64,000 bases of DNA, from assembly GCA_937868765.1 (NCBI GenBank), contig CALMNL010000005.1, forward strand, positions 310,001-374,000, in the 5' to 3' direction. Origin of the DNA: an uncultured Desulfatitalea sp. (GTDB lineage: Bacteria; Desulfobacterota; Desulfobacteria; Desulfobacterales; Desulfosarcinaceae). Under the pieces are notes generated by a model. The model was not told the origin of the DNA and made no database searches. It worked only from the letters and a program-made list of their open reading frames with translations. Of the stretch, positions 8,645 to 17,278 are shown piece after piece (position 1 is the stretch's first letter; each line of letters begins with the position of its first letter). The translations under genes and the position numbers were made by a program.

Positions 8645-9286
8645 ATGTTTCAAGGAATGCATGGAATGAGGATGATGCTCACGTTTATCCTGGGGTTGCC
8701 GGTCGCCTATCTGGCGGGGTCGATCAATTTCTCGATCCTGGTCTTTCGCCTGCTGGGCAGGGAAGACCCCCGCACCCGGTTCAGCGGTAATCCGGGCGTG
8801 ACCAATGTCTTTCGCCAGGCCGGCTGGCCCCTGGCCCTGCTGGTGCTGCTGCTGGATGCCGGCCGGGCCATGGGCGTGGCCCTGCTGGCCAGCCGCCTGT
8901 GGTCGTTCGATCTGGTGCCGTGGGCCGGCCTGGCATTGATCCTGGGCAACCATTTCCCCTGCTTCCACGGTTTCCGGGGCGGCAAGGGGGTGGCCAACTT
9001 CATCGGCTTTTACCTGCCCCTGTTGCCCCTGGGCACGGTGCTGTCCGGGGCGGCCTTCGGGCTCCTGCTGGCCCTGACCCGCGCCCCGTTTTTCGGCTCG
9101 TTCGGGATCCTGGCCACCCTGACCGGGTTCGGCCTGAGCCACTGGCGCGGGGCGCCCGGGGCCCAGGCCGGTCTGCTGATCACGGTGGCGGCCATCGTCT
9201 GGTTTCACCGGGGCAATATCGCGGCCTGGCGGCGCGCGCGGCGGAATCGGCGGGAGGCGGTCAAGGGGCGGGGACCGGCCGAATGA
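8645..9286 (+). CDS. plsY: PlsY-like glycerol-3-phosphate acyltransferase
   Basis: This 213-residue multi-spanning membrane protein has the conserved PlsY features. These are an N-terminal YLAGSINFS loop, SGNPGVTNVFR (family form SGNxGxTN), LLLDAGRAM, and the GNHFPCFHGFRGGKGVA segment that binds acyl phosphate. PlsY transfers acyl groups from acyl-phosphate to the sn-1 position of glycerol 3-phosphate at the cytoplasmic membrane. It begins 6 bp after the dehydratase-PPTase gene and so is part of the cluster. This hints that the specialised acyl chain is placed on a glycerolipid. A general housekeeping role cannot be excluded. Confidence 0.85.
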   Translation: MFQGMHGMRMMLTFILGLPVAYLAGSINFSILVFRLLGREDPRTRFSGNPGVTNVFRQAGWPLALLVLLLDAGRAMGVALLASRLWSFDLVPWAGLALILGNHFPCFHGFRGGKGVANFIGFYLPLLPLGTVLSGAAFGLLLALTRAPFFGSFGILATLTGFGLSHWRGAPGAQAGLLITVAAIVWFHRGNIAAWRRARRNRREAVKGRGPAE

Positions 9287-9314
9287 GGCCGTCCCGGGGG
9301 CTTTCGGAGAGGGG

Positions 9315-9722
9315 TTATTTCATGGGCGGCGCCGCGCAGGGATAGCGCTTGAGCAGTTTGAGCATGGTCACCCGGGTCAGCCAGCGCACAAAAATCCAGG
9401 AGTACTGCGCGCCGGCCAGGTACATGCCCAGCAGGAAGACCAGGTGGGAGAAGCCGTAGATCAGCGGGCCGCCCACCACCACGATGGCCGCGCGCCCGTA
9501 GCAGGCGGCCAGGAAGCCCAGCAGGGCCACGGCCGGCCAGCCCAGGACATAGCTGATGGCGATGGCCGCAACGCCCAGAATCACCCTGGGGGTGGGTTTC
9601 TCCTTGAAGGCGCTCAAATCGGCCCGGTCGGCCAGGGCCTGGCGCACGAAACCGGTGGCGGCGACCCGGGCGACGATCCATTGGATGGGGGCATATGAAC
9701 ATGTCGGGTTGCGAATGGCCAT
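9315..9722 (-). CDS. Small membrane protein of unknown function
   Basis: This 135-residue protein has about three hydrophobic segments in its second half, including GVAAIAISYVLGWPAVALLG and GPLIYGFSHLVFLLGMYLAG, and a basic C-terminus (TMLKLLKRYPC). It is the only minus-strand gene inside the left lipid cluster. The ATG at 9722 is preferred because the upstream in-frame extension is proline/arginine-rich and looks non-coding. I do not recognise a family. Its position between plsY and a glycosyltransferase suggests an envelope role, but this is inference. Confidence 0.55.
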   Translation of the reverse strand: MAIRNPTCSYAPIQWIVARVAATGFVRQALADRADLSAFKEKPTPRVILGVAAIAISYVLGWPAVALLGFLAACYGRAAIVVVGGPLIYGFSHLVFLLGMYLAGAQYSWIFVRWLTRVTMLKLLKRYPCAAPPMK

Positions 9723-9768
9723 GGGTTCAAACCTTAGCCGACCGGCCGGGGACAATCAAGGCTTATAA

Positions 9769-10509
9769 ATGACCAATAATTATATCGATCCGAAACCGGC
9801 GCGCGCCGCCGATCCCTGGGCGCACTTCGACCGGATCTTCTGCATCACCCTCAAGGAGCGGCCCGACCGCCGGGCCCAGGCCGAGGCGCAATTCGAACGG
9901 GTGGGATTGGCCGGTCGCGTTGTGTTCCACGTGGCCGAGCGCCATCCCACCGATTGCGAACAAGGGATCTACGAGTCCCACATCGGCTGCATGCAGCGCG
10001 GGCTTGCCGAGGGCGGCCAACGCCTGCTGATCTTCGAGGACGACGTGATGTTCGAGCGCTTCGATCCCCGCCGCCTTGCCGCGGCCCTGGCGTTTTTGGA
10101 AGGTCAGCCCGATTGGCACCTGCTCTTCCTGGGCTGCCTGGTCAAGGGCAGCCGGCCCACCGCCTCGCCGGCGGTGAGAACGATATCATATGGGTGTCTG
10201 ACCCACGGCTATGCATTGAACCGCCCGTGCGCCGAACTGCTCTCCAGGAGTCCATGGCACGGCGTGCCCATCGATGCCGTGATGGGCCGCCTGGACTATG
10301 GGCTCTATGTTTGTTATCCATCGTTTGCGTTCCAGAGCAACGCCGCCTCGGACAACTATCGCCTGCGGCGTCTGGACCGCTTCCGGCGCTGGTGCGGCGG
10401 GCTGCGGCGCATCCAGAAATTCAACGAATTCTGGCATTGCCACCGGACACCGCTCGTGATCCTGCACGTCCTGGGTCTGGCGGCGCTGCTGTGGCTGATC
10501 TTGCCCTGA
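9769..10509 (+). CDS. Glycosyltransferase family 25 (LPS-type)
   Basis: This 246-residue protein begins with a family-25 signature: FDRIFCITLKERPDRR near residue 20, then a SHIGCMQRG helix and the metal/sugar-nucleotide motif FEDDV near residues 91-95. A C-terminal hydrophobic stretch (VILHVLGLAALLWLILP) could anchor it in the inner membrane. Family-25 enzymes usually transfer galactose or related sugars to lipopolysaccharide core. Here the neighbour genes suggest glycosylation of the lipid product or of an associated envelope glycan. The stop lies 15 bp before the preferred start of the MMPL gene. Confidence 0.8.
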   Translation: MTNNYIDPKPARAADPWAHFDRIFCITLKERPDRRAQAEAQFERVGLAGRVVFHVAERHPTDCEQGIYESHIGCMQRGLAEGGQRLLIFEDDVMFERFDPRRLAAALAFLEGQPDWHLLFLGCLVKGSRPTASPAVRTISYGCLTHGYALNRPCAELLSRSPWHGVPIDAVMGRLDYGLYVCYPSFAFQSNAASDNYRLRRLDRFRRWCGGLRRIQKFNEFWHCHRTPLVILHVLGLAALLWLILP

Positions 10510-10524
10510 TTGAAACGGACGCCG

Positions 10525-13500
10525 ATGAAACCACACCGCATCCATCTGCCGCTGCTGTTTTTCGTCCTCCTGGCCGCGGCCGGCCTGTTCGCCGCGGGCT
10601 GGCACCTGATCCGCATCGATACCGACATCGTCTCTTCGCTGCCCCAGGACGATCCGGTGATTCGGGATGCCCTGTACATCTTCAAGCACCACCCCTTCCA
10701 GGACCAGCTCACCATCGACATCGCGCTGGCCGCGGCCGATTCGGACCAGCTGGTGGCCTGCGCCCTGGCCGTGGAGAAGGAATTGCGCGCCAGCGGCCTT
10801 TTCAGGCAGGTGGGCATGGAAGACGCGGCCAAGGTGTTGCCCGAACTGGCGCGCAGCGTGGCCGAGCGCCTGCCGGTGCTGTTTACACCCCAGGAGCTGG
10901 CGGAGCGGGTCGGCCCGCTGCTGACACCCGAGCGGATCACCCGGCGGGTGGCGGCGCTGCAACAGGAGCTGCTGCAGATGGAGGGCATCGGCCAGGCCGA
11001 CCTGATGGCCCTGGACCCCCTGGGGCTCAAGGACCTGGTCCTGGCCCGGATGATCCACCTGGCCCCCACCCAGTCGGCCCGGATCTACAAAGGGCATCTG
11101 ATTTCCGGCGACGACCGCCACCTGCTGCTCACCGCCGTGCCCCGCACCGCTGGCACCGACGGTGCCACCGCCCGGCGCCTGTCCGATTATCTGGATCGAC
11201 TGGCCGCGGCGATGCAGGACCGTTTCGCCGGCCAGGGGCTGAAGGTCCGACTGACCCCCGTGGGCGCCTACCGGGCCGCCCTGGACAACGAAGTCATGGT
11301 GCGGGCCGATGTGCAGCGGGCCGTTTTCTTCTCGACCCTGGGCATTGCGCTCCTGCTGCTGCTGGCTTTTCCCCGGCCCTGGCTCGGCCTGCTCTCGCTG
11401 GTGCCGGCCCTGGTGGGCACCATGGCCGCCTTCTTCGTCTTCGCCCTGCTGCGGCCCTCCATTTCGATCCTGGTGCTGGGCTTCGGCGGCGCCATCATCT
11501 CCATCGCCGTGGATCAGGGCATCGCCTACCTGCTTTTCCTGGATCGGCCCCAGGAGACCTTCGGCAAGGAGGCGGCCCATGAGATCTGGTCCGTGGGGCT
11601 GCTGGCCGAGCTGACCACCGTGGGCGCGCTGACGGCCCTGATGCTCAGCGACTTTCCCATTTTCCGGCAGTTGGGGCTGTTTTCCGCCCTGGGCAGCTGT
11701 TTCGCCTTTCTCTTCGTGCACTCGGTCTTTCCCCTGATCTTTCCCTCGCTGCCCGGCTCCAGGGAGCGGCGCCTGCCGCTGCCCCGGGTGGCCGACCGGC
11801 TCTTCTCGTTCGGCACCGCCGGCGCGGTGCTTGCCGCGCTGCTCTGCGGCGGGTTGATCTTCTTCGCCAAACCCGAGTTCGACGTCAATCTCAGCGCCAT
11901 GAACACCGTCAGCCAGGCCACCCGGGAGGCGGAGGCCCGGCTGACCGCCACCTGGGGCGCGATCTTCAGCAAGATTTACCTGCTGACCGAGGCCGATTCC
12001 CTGACGGCGCTGCAGGACACCGACGACCGTCTGCTGGCCCGGCTGGAGGCCGATCCTGAATCGGATCTGCTGGCCAAAGCCTTTCTGCCGGCCATGATCT
12101 TTCCCGGAAGCCGCCGCAGCAGCGCCAACCTGGCGGCCTGGAAAGCGTTCTGGACGCCGCAGCGCGTGGCAGATCTGAAACAGACCTTGCCTTCGGCGGG
12201 CATCGAAGCCGGCTTTACCCCCGATGCCTTCGCGCCGTTTTTCGCACGCCTGACCCATCCCGAAGCGCACCTGCCTGCGCCCGGCATTCCCGAAGCGTTC
12301 CGGCCGCTCATGGGCGTGGCCCAGGCGCAGGAGGACGGCCCCTGGCGGCAGTTCGCCAGCCTGATTCCGCCCCGGGGGTACGCAGACCGCGGCTTTTACG
12401 AACGTTACCGGGATGCGGCCCGGATCTTCGATCCCAACCTGTTTTCCAGACGGCTGGGCCATTTGATGTTCGATACCTTCGTCAAGCTGCTGGCCATCAT
12501 CGGTTCGGCCGTGGCCGTGCTGCTGTTCGTCTTCTTCCTGGATGCGGGGCTGACCCTGCTGGCCCTGCTGCCGGTGGCCTTCGCCATGGTCTGTTCCCTG
12601 GGGACCCTTTCCCTGCTGGGCCGGCCCCTGGACATTCCTTCCCTGATCCTGGCGGTGATCGTGTTGGGCACCGGCATCGACTACTCCCTGTTCGTGGTGC
12701 GCTCCTACCAGCGTTACGGTACGGCCAGCCACCCGGCCTTCACCCTGATCCGTTCGGCCGTGGTGATGTCGGCCTTTTCCACCCTGGTGGGCTTCGGCGT
12801 CATGGCCGTGGCCCGGCACGCGGTGCTGCAAAGCGCCGGCATTGCCGGGGCCCTGGGAATCGGCTACTCGCTGCTGGGCGCCTTCCTGATCCTGCCGCCC
12901 CTGCTCAAGCGGCGCTTCGAAACCCCGTTGCGGCTGCCTCCGTCGGCCGGGCTGGCGGAACGCATCCGTGCGCGCTACAGCCGCATGGAACCCAAGGACC
13001 GCATGTTCGCCCGCTTCAAGTTGAAGCTGGATCCCATGTTCGGCGAGCTGCCGCACCGCGTAGCCTGCTTTGACGAGCCGCCCCGAACCTTGATCGACCT
13101 GGGCACCGGTTTCGGCGTGCCGGCCTGCTGGCTGGCCGAGACGTTCCCCGGTGTGCATATTCACGGCATCGAACCTTCGGCCGACCGGGTGCGGGTGGCC
13201 TCCCAGGCCCTGGGGACCAACGGCACCGTGGTGCGCGGCGCGGCCCCGGATCTGCCGCCGGCGCCGCCGGAGGCCGACGGCGCCTTCATGCTGGACATGA
13301 TGCACTACCTGGATGACGCTGGATTCGCTTCGACCCTTTCGCACCTGCATTCGCGCCTCAAGGCCGGCGCCCCGCTGATCATCCGCTCGGTCATGCGGCC
13401 CACCCGACCCCGGCCCTGGTCCTTCTGGGTGGATCAGTTGAAGAACCAGTGCAACGGCCTGCCTACCTGGTTCCGTTCGGTGGCAGAGATACAGGCCCTG

Positions 13501-13587
13501 CTGGCGGCCAACGGCTTTGAGCTTGAAAAGACGGCTCCTTCGGGGACCAAGGGGGAGTTGCTTTGGATCTGCTCACGACGGCGATAA
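10525..13587 (+). CDS. MMPL/RND-type lipid exporter fused to a class I SAM methyltransferase
   Basis: This protein of about 1020 residues has two modules. Residues 1 to about 805 form an MMPL-like exporter. There is one N-terminal membrane helix, a large periplasmic loop, a block of helices (about 270-430), a second loop and a second helix block (about 650-800) with GTGIDYSLFVVRSY, typical of RND/MMPL proteins. Residues from about 820 form a Rossmann methyltransferase with SAM motif I LIDLGTGFG near residue 857 and a DMMHYL motif IV. The ATG at 10525 is preferred over an upstream TTG. In aryl-polyene clusters exporter and methyltransferase are separate proteins, so the fusion is notable. It probably exports or flips the cluster's lipid. 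Confidence 0.85.
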   Translation: MKPHRIHLPLLFFVLLAAAGLFAAGWHLIRIDTDIVSSLPQDDPVIRDALYIFKHHPFQDQLTIDIALAAADSDQLVACALAVEKELRASGLFRQVGMEDAAKVLPELARSVAERLPVLFTPQELAERVGPLLTPERITRRVAALQQELLQMEGIGQADLMALDPLGLKDLVLARMIHLAPTQSARIYKGHLISGDDRHLLLTAVPRTAGTDGATARRLSDYLDRLAAAMQDRFAGQGLKVRLTPVGAYRAALDNEVMVRADVQRAVFFSTLGIALLLLLAFPRPWLGLLSLVPALVGTMAAFFVFALLRPSISILVLGFGGAIISIAVDQGIAYLLFLDRPQETFGKEAAHEIWSVGLLAELTTVGALTALMLSDFPIFRQLGLFSALGSCFAFLFVHSVFPLIFPSLPGSRERRLPLPRVADRLFSFGTAGAVLAALLCGGLIFFAKPEFDVNLSAMNTVSQATREAEARLTATWGAIFSKIYLLTEADSLTALQDTDDRLLARLEADPESDLLAKAFLPAMIFPGSRRSSANLAAWKAFWTPQRVADLKQTLPSAGIEAGFTPDAFAPFFARLTHPEAHLPAPGIPEAFRPLMGVAQAQEDGPWRQFASLIPPRGYADRGFYERYRDAARIFDPNLFSRRLGHLMFDTFVKLLAIIGSAVAVLLFVFFLDAGLTLLALLPVAFAMVCSLGTLSLLGRPLDIPSLILAVIVLGTGIDYSLFVVRSYQRYGTASHPAFTLIRSAVVMSAFSTLVGFGVMAVARHAVLQSAGIAGALGIGYSLLGAFLILPPLLKRRFETPLRLPPSAGLAERIRARYSRMEPKDRMFARFKLKLDPMFGELPHRVACFDEPPRTLIDLGTGFGVPACWLAETFPGVHIHGIEPSADRVRVASQALGTNGTVVRGAAPDLPPAPPEADGAFMLDMMHYLDDAGFASTLSHLHSRLKAGAPLIIRSVMRPTRPRPWSFWVDQLKNQCNGLPTWFRSVAEIQALLAANGFELEKTAPSGTKGELLWICSRRR

Positions 13588-13618
13588 TCAGGCAGGTTAT
13601 CTCGAGTAGCCCACCGGC

Positions 13619-13797
13619 ATACACGGCAGCCGGTCCCTCCGCGCCCCACGCCTTGAACCAAGGGATGCTAAAGCGTGCTGCGGACGCCCTGGAAACTCGC
13701 TGCGCTCAGACAGTCCAGGGCGTTTTTCCTCCGCTGCGCTTAAGCATCCCTAAGATTCTGCGGCTGACGGGGCGCAGCGGGACCGGCTGCCGTGTAT
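13619..13797. repeat. Nested inverted repeats (about 180 bp palindromic element)
   Basis: Three nested inverted repeats are read directly. The outer arms are 13619-13647 (ATACACGGCAGCCGGTCCC...) and 13769-13797, matching at 27 of 29 positions. The middle arms are 13661-13675 (AGGGATGCTAAAGCG) and 13737-13751, matching at 14 of 15. The inner arms are 13684-13693 (ACGCCCTGGA) and 13714-13723, a perfect match. The whole fills the gap between the exporter and the deacetylase genes. It resembles a REP/MITE-like mobile or structural repeat and could also block transcription. Confidence 0.75.
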
Positions 13798-13830
13798 CCC
13801 TGCGACCGTGCGAACTATGAGAGAAGGCGC

Positions 13831-14610
13831 ATGAGCAAAGGACATAAAATCGCTATCGGCATGCTGACGGTTGCGCTGCTGCTGGCCTGGGCCGACCCGG
13901 CGCTGGCCCTGGTGCCGCTGGTGCTCTCGCTGCTGCTCTACCTCGCCGCGCCCTTCATGTACCGCTTCGGCTTCTTTCTGCCCGTCATCAGCCGCGGCCG
14001 CTCCGGACTTCGGGCGGTGGCCCTGACCTTCGACGACGGCCCCGATCCGGTCACCACGCCGCTGCTGCTGGAGCGTCTGGCCGCCCACCAGGCACCGGCC
14101 ACTTTTTTCGTCACCGGACGCCGGGCTGCAGCTTATCCCGATTTGATCCAGGCCATCCTGGCCGCAGGCCACACCATCGGCAACCATTCGTTCAGCCACG
14201 ACAGCCTGGTGGCCTTCAAAGGCCGCCGGCAGATCTTCACCGAAATCGCTGAAACCCAGCGGATTCTGAGCGGGATGGGGGTGACGCCGATGCTTTTCAG
14301 GCCGCCGGTGGGCATCACCTATCCGGGGTTGCGCAAGGTGCTGCCCCGGCTGGGGCTGGCGTGCGTGACCTTCAGCTGTCTGGCCCGGGACGGGGGCAAT
14401 CGATCCATTGCGCGACTTTCGGAGCGCATTCTGCAGCGGGTAAGGCCGGACGACATCATCATGCTGCACGACAGCCGGCCGCAGCGCCGGAAGCATTTGA
14501 GTCACTGGCTGACTGAAATCGATCGGATTCTGGCGGGTCTTCCGCAAAAGGGGCTGGGTGTCCGGCCGTTGGCCGACCTCATCGGACGGCCGGTGGATCG
14601 GCGGAGTTAG
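13831..14610 (+). CDS. Polysaccharide deacetylase (NodB homology, CE4)
   Basis: This 259-residue protein has one or two N-terminal membrane segments (to about residue 40) and then a NodB domain. Motif 1 is TFDDGPDP (catalytic Asp pair), motif 2 is HSFSHDS (metal-binding His residues), motif 3 is RPPVG, and a late LHDS motif is present. All expected catalytic groups are present. Family members remove N-acetyl groups from envelope or glycolipid sugars, probably facing the periplasm here. The ATG at 13831 follows a GAGAAGG ribosome-binding site. The 3' end overlaps the convergent radical SAM gene by 32 bp. Confidence 0.85.
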   Translation: MSKGHKIAIGMLTVALLLAWADPALALVPLVLSLLLYLAAPFMYRFGFFLPVISRGRSGLRAVALTFDDGPDPVTTPLLLERLAAHQAPATFFVTGRRAAAYPDLIQAILAAGHTIGNHSFSHDSLVAFKGRRQIFTEIAETQRILSGMGVTPMLFRPPVGITYPGLRKVLPRLGLACVTFSCLARDGGNRSIARLSERILQRVRPDDIIMLHDSRPQRRKHLSHWLTEIDRILAGLPQKGLGVRPLADLIGRPVDRRS

Positions 14611-15655
14611 GCTTCTCCATACAATTCCGCCAGCAGAGCGGATCGGCGGCCAGATAGTCGCCGGTGATCTGGAAGGCGGCGCCCCGGCAGCCGTAGCAGA
14701 CCTCCGCCCGGTCGCAGGTGCGGCAGCCGCCCTTGATGGTGTGGCGGTGGTTTTTCAAGTCTTTGAGCACCTGGCTTTGGGCCAGGATTTCAGCCAGGGG
14801 CAGGTGCCGGAGGTTGCCCAGGGACAGGGTGACGCCCACGCAGGGCATGATGTCGCCCCGGGAGGTCACCAGACAGGAGAACTGGTGGCGCATGCACTGG
14901 CCGCCCACCAGGGGCGGCTGGATTTCCCAGGCGCGGCCGAAGCGGCGGCGGTCCAGGTCGGCGATGGCCTGGAAGAATTGCTTCAGTTCGGGCGGTGCCA
15001 CACACAGCCACTGATTGTCCAGGGCGTGGGCCTGGGGGGTGATGATCTCGAAGTAGGGCGCAATCCCCTGCGCCCGCGCCCACTGCCACAGGCGCGGCAA
15101 GTCCGCGATGTTCTGGCGGCAGATCACCGAGCTGACGGCCAGGAAGCGATCGGCGGAAGGATAGCCGACCGCCTTCAGACGGTCCAGGGCCGTGTGAATG
15201 ATGCGGTAGGCCTCTGCGTGACCCGACAGCCGGTTTTGCAGCTCCGGGTCGAAGGCGTTCATCTTGAGCACCACCCGTACCTGGTGGTCGGCCAGCATGG
15301 CGGCGAAGGCCTCGGTGATGCCCGAGCCGTTGGTGAACATTTCCACGGCCAGGCCGTGTCGCCGCATGAAGGCGATCAGTTCCGGCGTGTGGGGGTAGAG
15401 GGAGGGCTCGCCGCCCAGGATGATGATCTTGCCGGCGCCCAGGGCCTTGGCCTGCAGAATGGCCGATTGGATCTCTTCCAGCGAGAGCTCGTCCTGCAGT
15501 TGCTCCCGGGTGGGGACATAGCAGTAAGGGCAGCGGAAATTGCAGCGCAGGCTGAATTCGATCTCCATGGTGAGCAAGCGTCCCTGACGGACGGCTGCGG
15601 CGATGATTTCCGGGGAGAATTCGAAGCTGTTGGCAGGCGCAGGGTGTCGGTTCAC
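14579..15655 (-). CDS. Radical SAM/SPASM-domain protein
   Basis: This 358-residue protein has radical SAM cysteines at residues 38, 42 and 45 (CNFRCPYC) and the GGEPSLYP motif. The C-terminus is rich in cysteine (GQCMRHQFSC, MPCVG, GGCRTCDRAEVCYGCRG), as expected for a SPASM domain holding two auxiliary 4Fe-4S clusters. Relatives modify peptides or small molecules, for example in peptide maturation. No precursor peptide is obvious nearby. It lies on the minus strand between the deacetylase and the acyl ligase, so membership in the lipid cluster is possible but unproven. Confidence 0.85.
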   Translation of the reverse strand: MNRHPAPANSFEFSPEIIAAAVRQGRLLTMEIEFSLRCNFRCPYCYVPTREQLQDELSLEEIQSAILQAKALGAGKIIILGGEPSLYPHTPELIAFMRRHGLAVEMFTNGSGITEAFAAMLADHQVRVVLKMNAFDPELQNRLSGHAEAYRIIHTALDRLKAVGYPSADRFLAVSSVICRQNIADLPRLWQWARAQGIAPYFEIITPQAHALDNQWLCVAPPELKQFFQAIADLDRRRFGRAWEIQPPLVGGQCMRHQFSCLVTSRGDIMPCVGVTLSLGNLRHLPLAEILAQSQVLKDLKNHRHTIKGGCRTCDRAEVCYGCRGAAFQITGDYLAADPLCWRNCMEKPNSADPPAVR

Positions 15656-15820
15656 GAACTATCTTTCATCAGGTTGGAGCAATTTGAACGATGGCCCCAA
15701 CTTATGGAATTCGGCCCAGCGTGTCAAGCCGGTCGCCCACGGGGCAAGGATGGCGCTTGCTGCGTATTGACAGCCCTGCGGCTCGGGGCATAGAGTCCGG
15801 CTGACGAGAGGTCCTTTGCA

Positions 15821-17278
15821 ATGAACGACTACGATGCCCATAAGGATACGATCAGCGACGCCCTTTTGAAGGCGCGGCTGGGCCGACTGCTGGCCGGACC
15901 GGACGACCCCGCCAATCCGTTCGTGCCGGGCGCCAGTTCGTACAGAACGCTTTACGCCCTGGCGGCCGATGTGCGGGCGGCCTGCAGCGCCGAGACGGCG
16001 CCGGTCTGCCTTTGCGCCCAGGACAAAGCCGTGGTGGCCGGCGCCCTGCTGGCAGCCCTGGCCGGCGGGCCGACCTTGATCCTGCCCCATGCCTTCGATG
16101 CGCCGGTACTCGACGAACTGCAGCGTCTGACGGGTTTCGGCACCGTGGTCAGCGACATCCCCCGGCCGGTGCCGGTTGGCGTGCGCTGCTGCATCCCCGA
16201 CCCGGAACGGACGGCCTGGCCGTCCCCGGCGGCGCTGGTCCCTAAATCCGTGAACGATCCCTGGCTGCGGCTGTTCACCGGCGGCTCCACCGGCGCCCCC
16301 AGGATGTGGACCAAGACCGTGCGCAACCTGCTGGCCGAAACCTTGTCCATCATCGCCAACTACCATGTCAGCCCCGGGGATCGGATCCTGGCCACGGTGT
16401 CCGCCAATCACATCTACGGCCTGCTCTATGCCGTGCTCACGCCGCTGCTGGCCTCGGCCGCGGTGGCGGGCCCGACCCCCTCTTTCCCCGGCGAGATCGA
16501 GGCCGCCGGACGGCAGAGTGCGGCCACGATCCTGGTCAGCGTGCCGGCGCACTACCGGGCGCTGAACGGCCACCCGTTCCAGCTTCCGGCGCTGCGCCTG
16601 GCGTTCTCTTCGGCCGGCATGCTGGCCGAAGAAGATGCCATGGCCTTTTCCGGCCAGACCGGCGTACCGGTGGCGGAGATCTACGGTTCCACCGAAACCG
16701 GCGGCATCGCCTGCCGGCTGCGGGCCCAAGGCGAAACGGATTTCAAGCCTTATCCGGCGATTGCGGTCCGCATCGAAGGGGAACGGCTCAAGGTGCGCTC
16801 CGATTATCTTTCCCCGGAGCTGGCCCGCGACCGCCACGGCTATTTCACCATGGGAGATCGGGTCGAAGTTACGGCCGGCGGTCGCTTCGCACTGCTCGGC
16901 CGGGCCGACGGCATCGTCAAGGTGGGCGGCCGGCGGGTGGATCTGGAGTCGGTGCGCCAGCGCCTGAAAAATCATCCGGAGGTCCGGGACGCCGTGGCCA
17001 TTTCGCTGCCCGTAGGGCGCGGCCGGGAGAACCAGATCGTGGCGGTCGTCGAGGCCGATCCAGAAACGGTGGATGTGGGCCGTATGCTTGCGCACCTGTC
17101 GCCCTGGGACCGTCCCCGGGGCATCAAGGTGCTCCCGCGGATTCCCATGACCGCGGCGGGAAAATATGACCGCGGCCGTATCGCGGCGCTGTTTCAGGCC
17201 GGCGGCCTGCGGGCGGCATCTTCCTCAGCTTCCGCCGAACAAGGAGGAGAAGATGGAGAAGCAAAGGCACCGTATTAA
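15821..17278 (+). CDS. AMP-forming acyl-CoA/acyl-ACP ligase (aryl-polyene-cluster-like)
   Basis: This 485-residue protein belongs to the ANL adenylating family. The P-loop is FTGGSTGAPRMWTK (about residues 152-165), followed by IYGSTETGG, a GDRVEV segment and the catalytic C-terminal lysine motif MTAAGKYDR. It would activate a carboxylic acid with ATP and load it on CoA or ACP as starter or finished chain. At 485 residues it is shorter than typical fatty acyl-CoA ligases and similar to the AMP-ligases of aryl-polyene clusters. Its 3' end overlaps the following small gene by 26 bp. Confidence 0.8.
   Translation: MNDYDAHKDTISDALLKARLGRLLAGPDDPANPFVPGASSYRTLYALAADVRAACSAETAPVCLCAQDKAVVAGALLAALAGGPTLILPHAFDAPVLDELQRLTGFGTVVSDIPRPVPVGVRCCIPDPERTAWPSPAALVPKSVNDPWLRLFTGGSTGAPRMWTKTVRNLLAETLSIIANYHVSPGDRILATVSANHIYGLLYAVLTPLLASAAVAGPTPSFPGEIEAAGRQSAATILVSVPAHYRALNGHPFQLPALRLAFSSAGMLAEEDAMAFSGQTGVPVAEIYGSTETGGIACRLRAQGETDFKPYPAIAVRIEGERLKVRSDYLSPELARDRHGYFTMGDRVEVTAGGRFALLGRADGIVKVGGRRVDLESVRQRLKNHPEVRDAVAISLPVGRGRENQIVAVVEADPETVDVGRMLAHLSPWDRPRGIKVLPRIPMTAAGKYDRGRIAALFQAGGLRAASSSASAEQGGEDGEAKAPY

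Noticed and set aside
10186-13350. Open reading frame of over 1000 codons on the minus strand opposite the exporter gene
   Set aside because: Its translation is rich in Gln/Gly/His/Arg with no motifs, and it lies opposite a well-supported gene. It is a GC-driven shadow frame.
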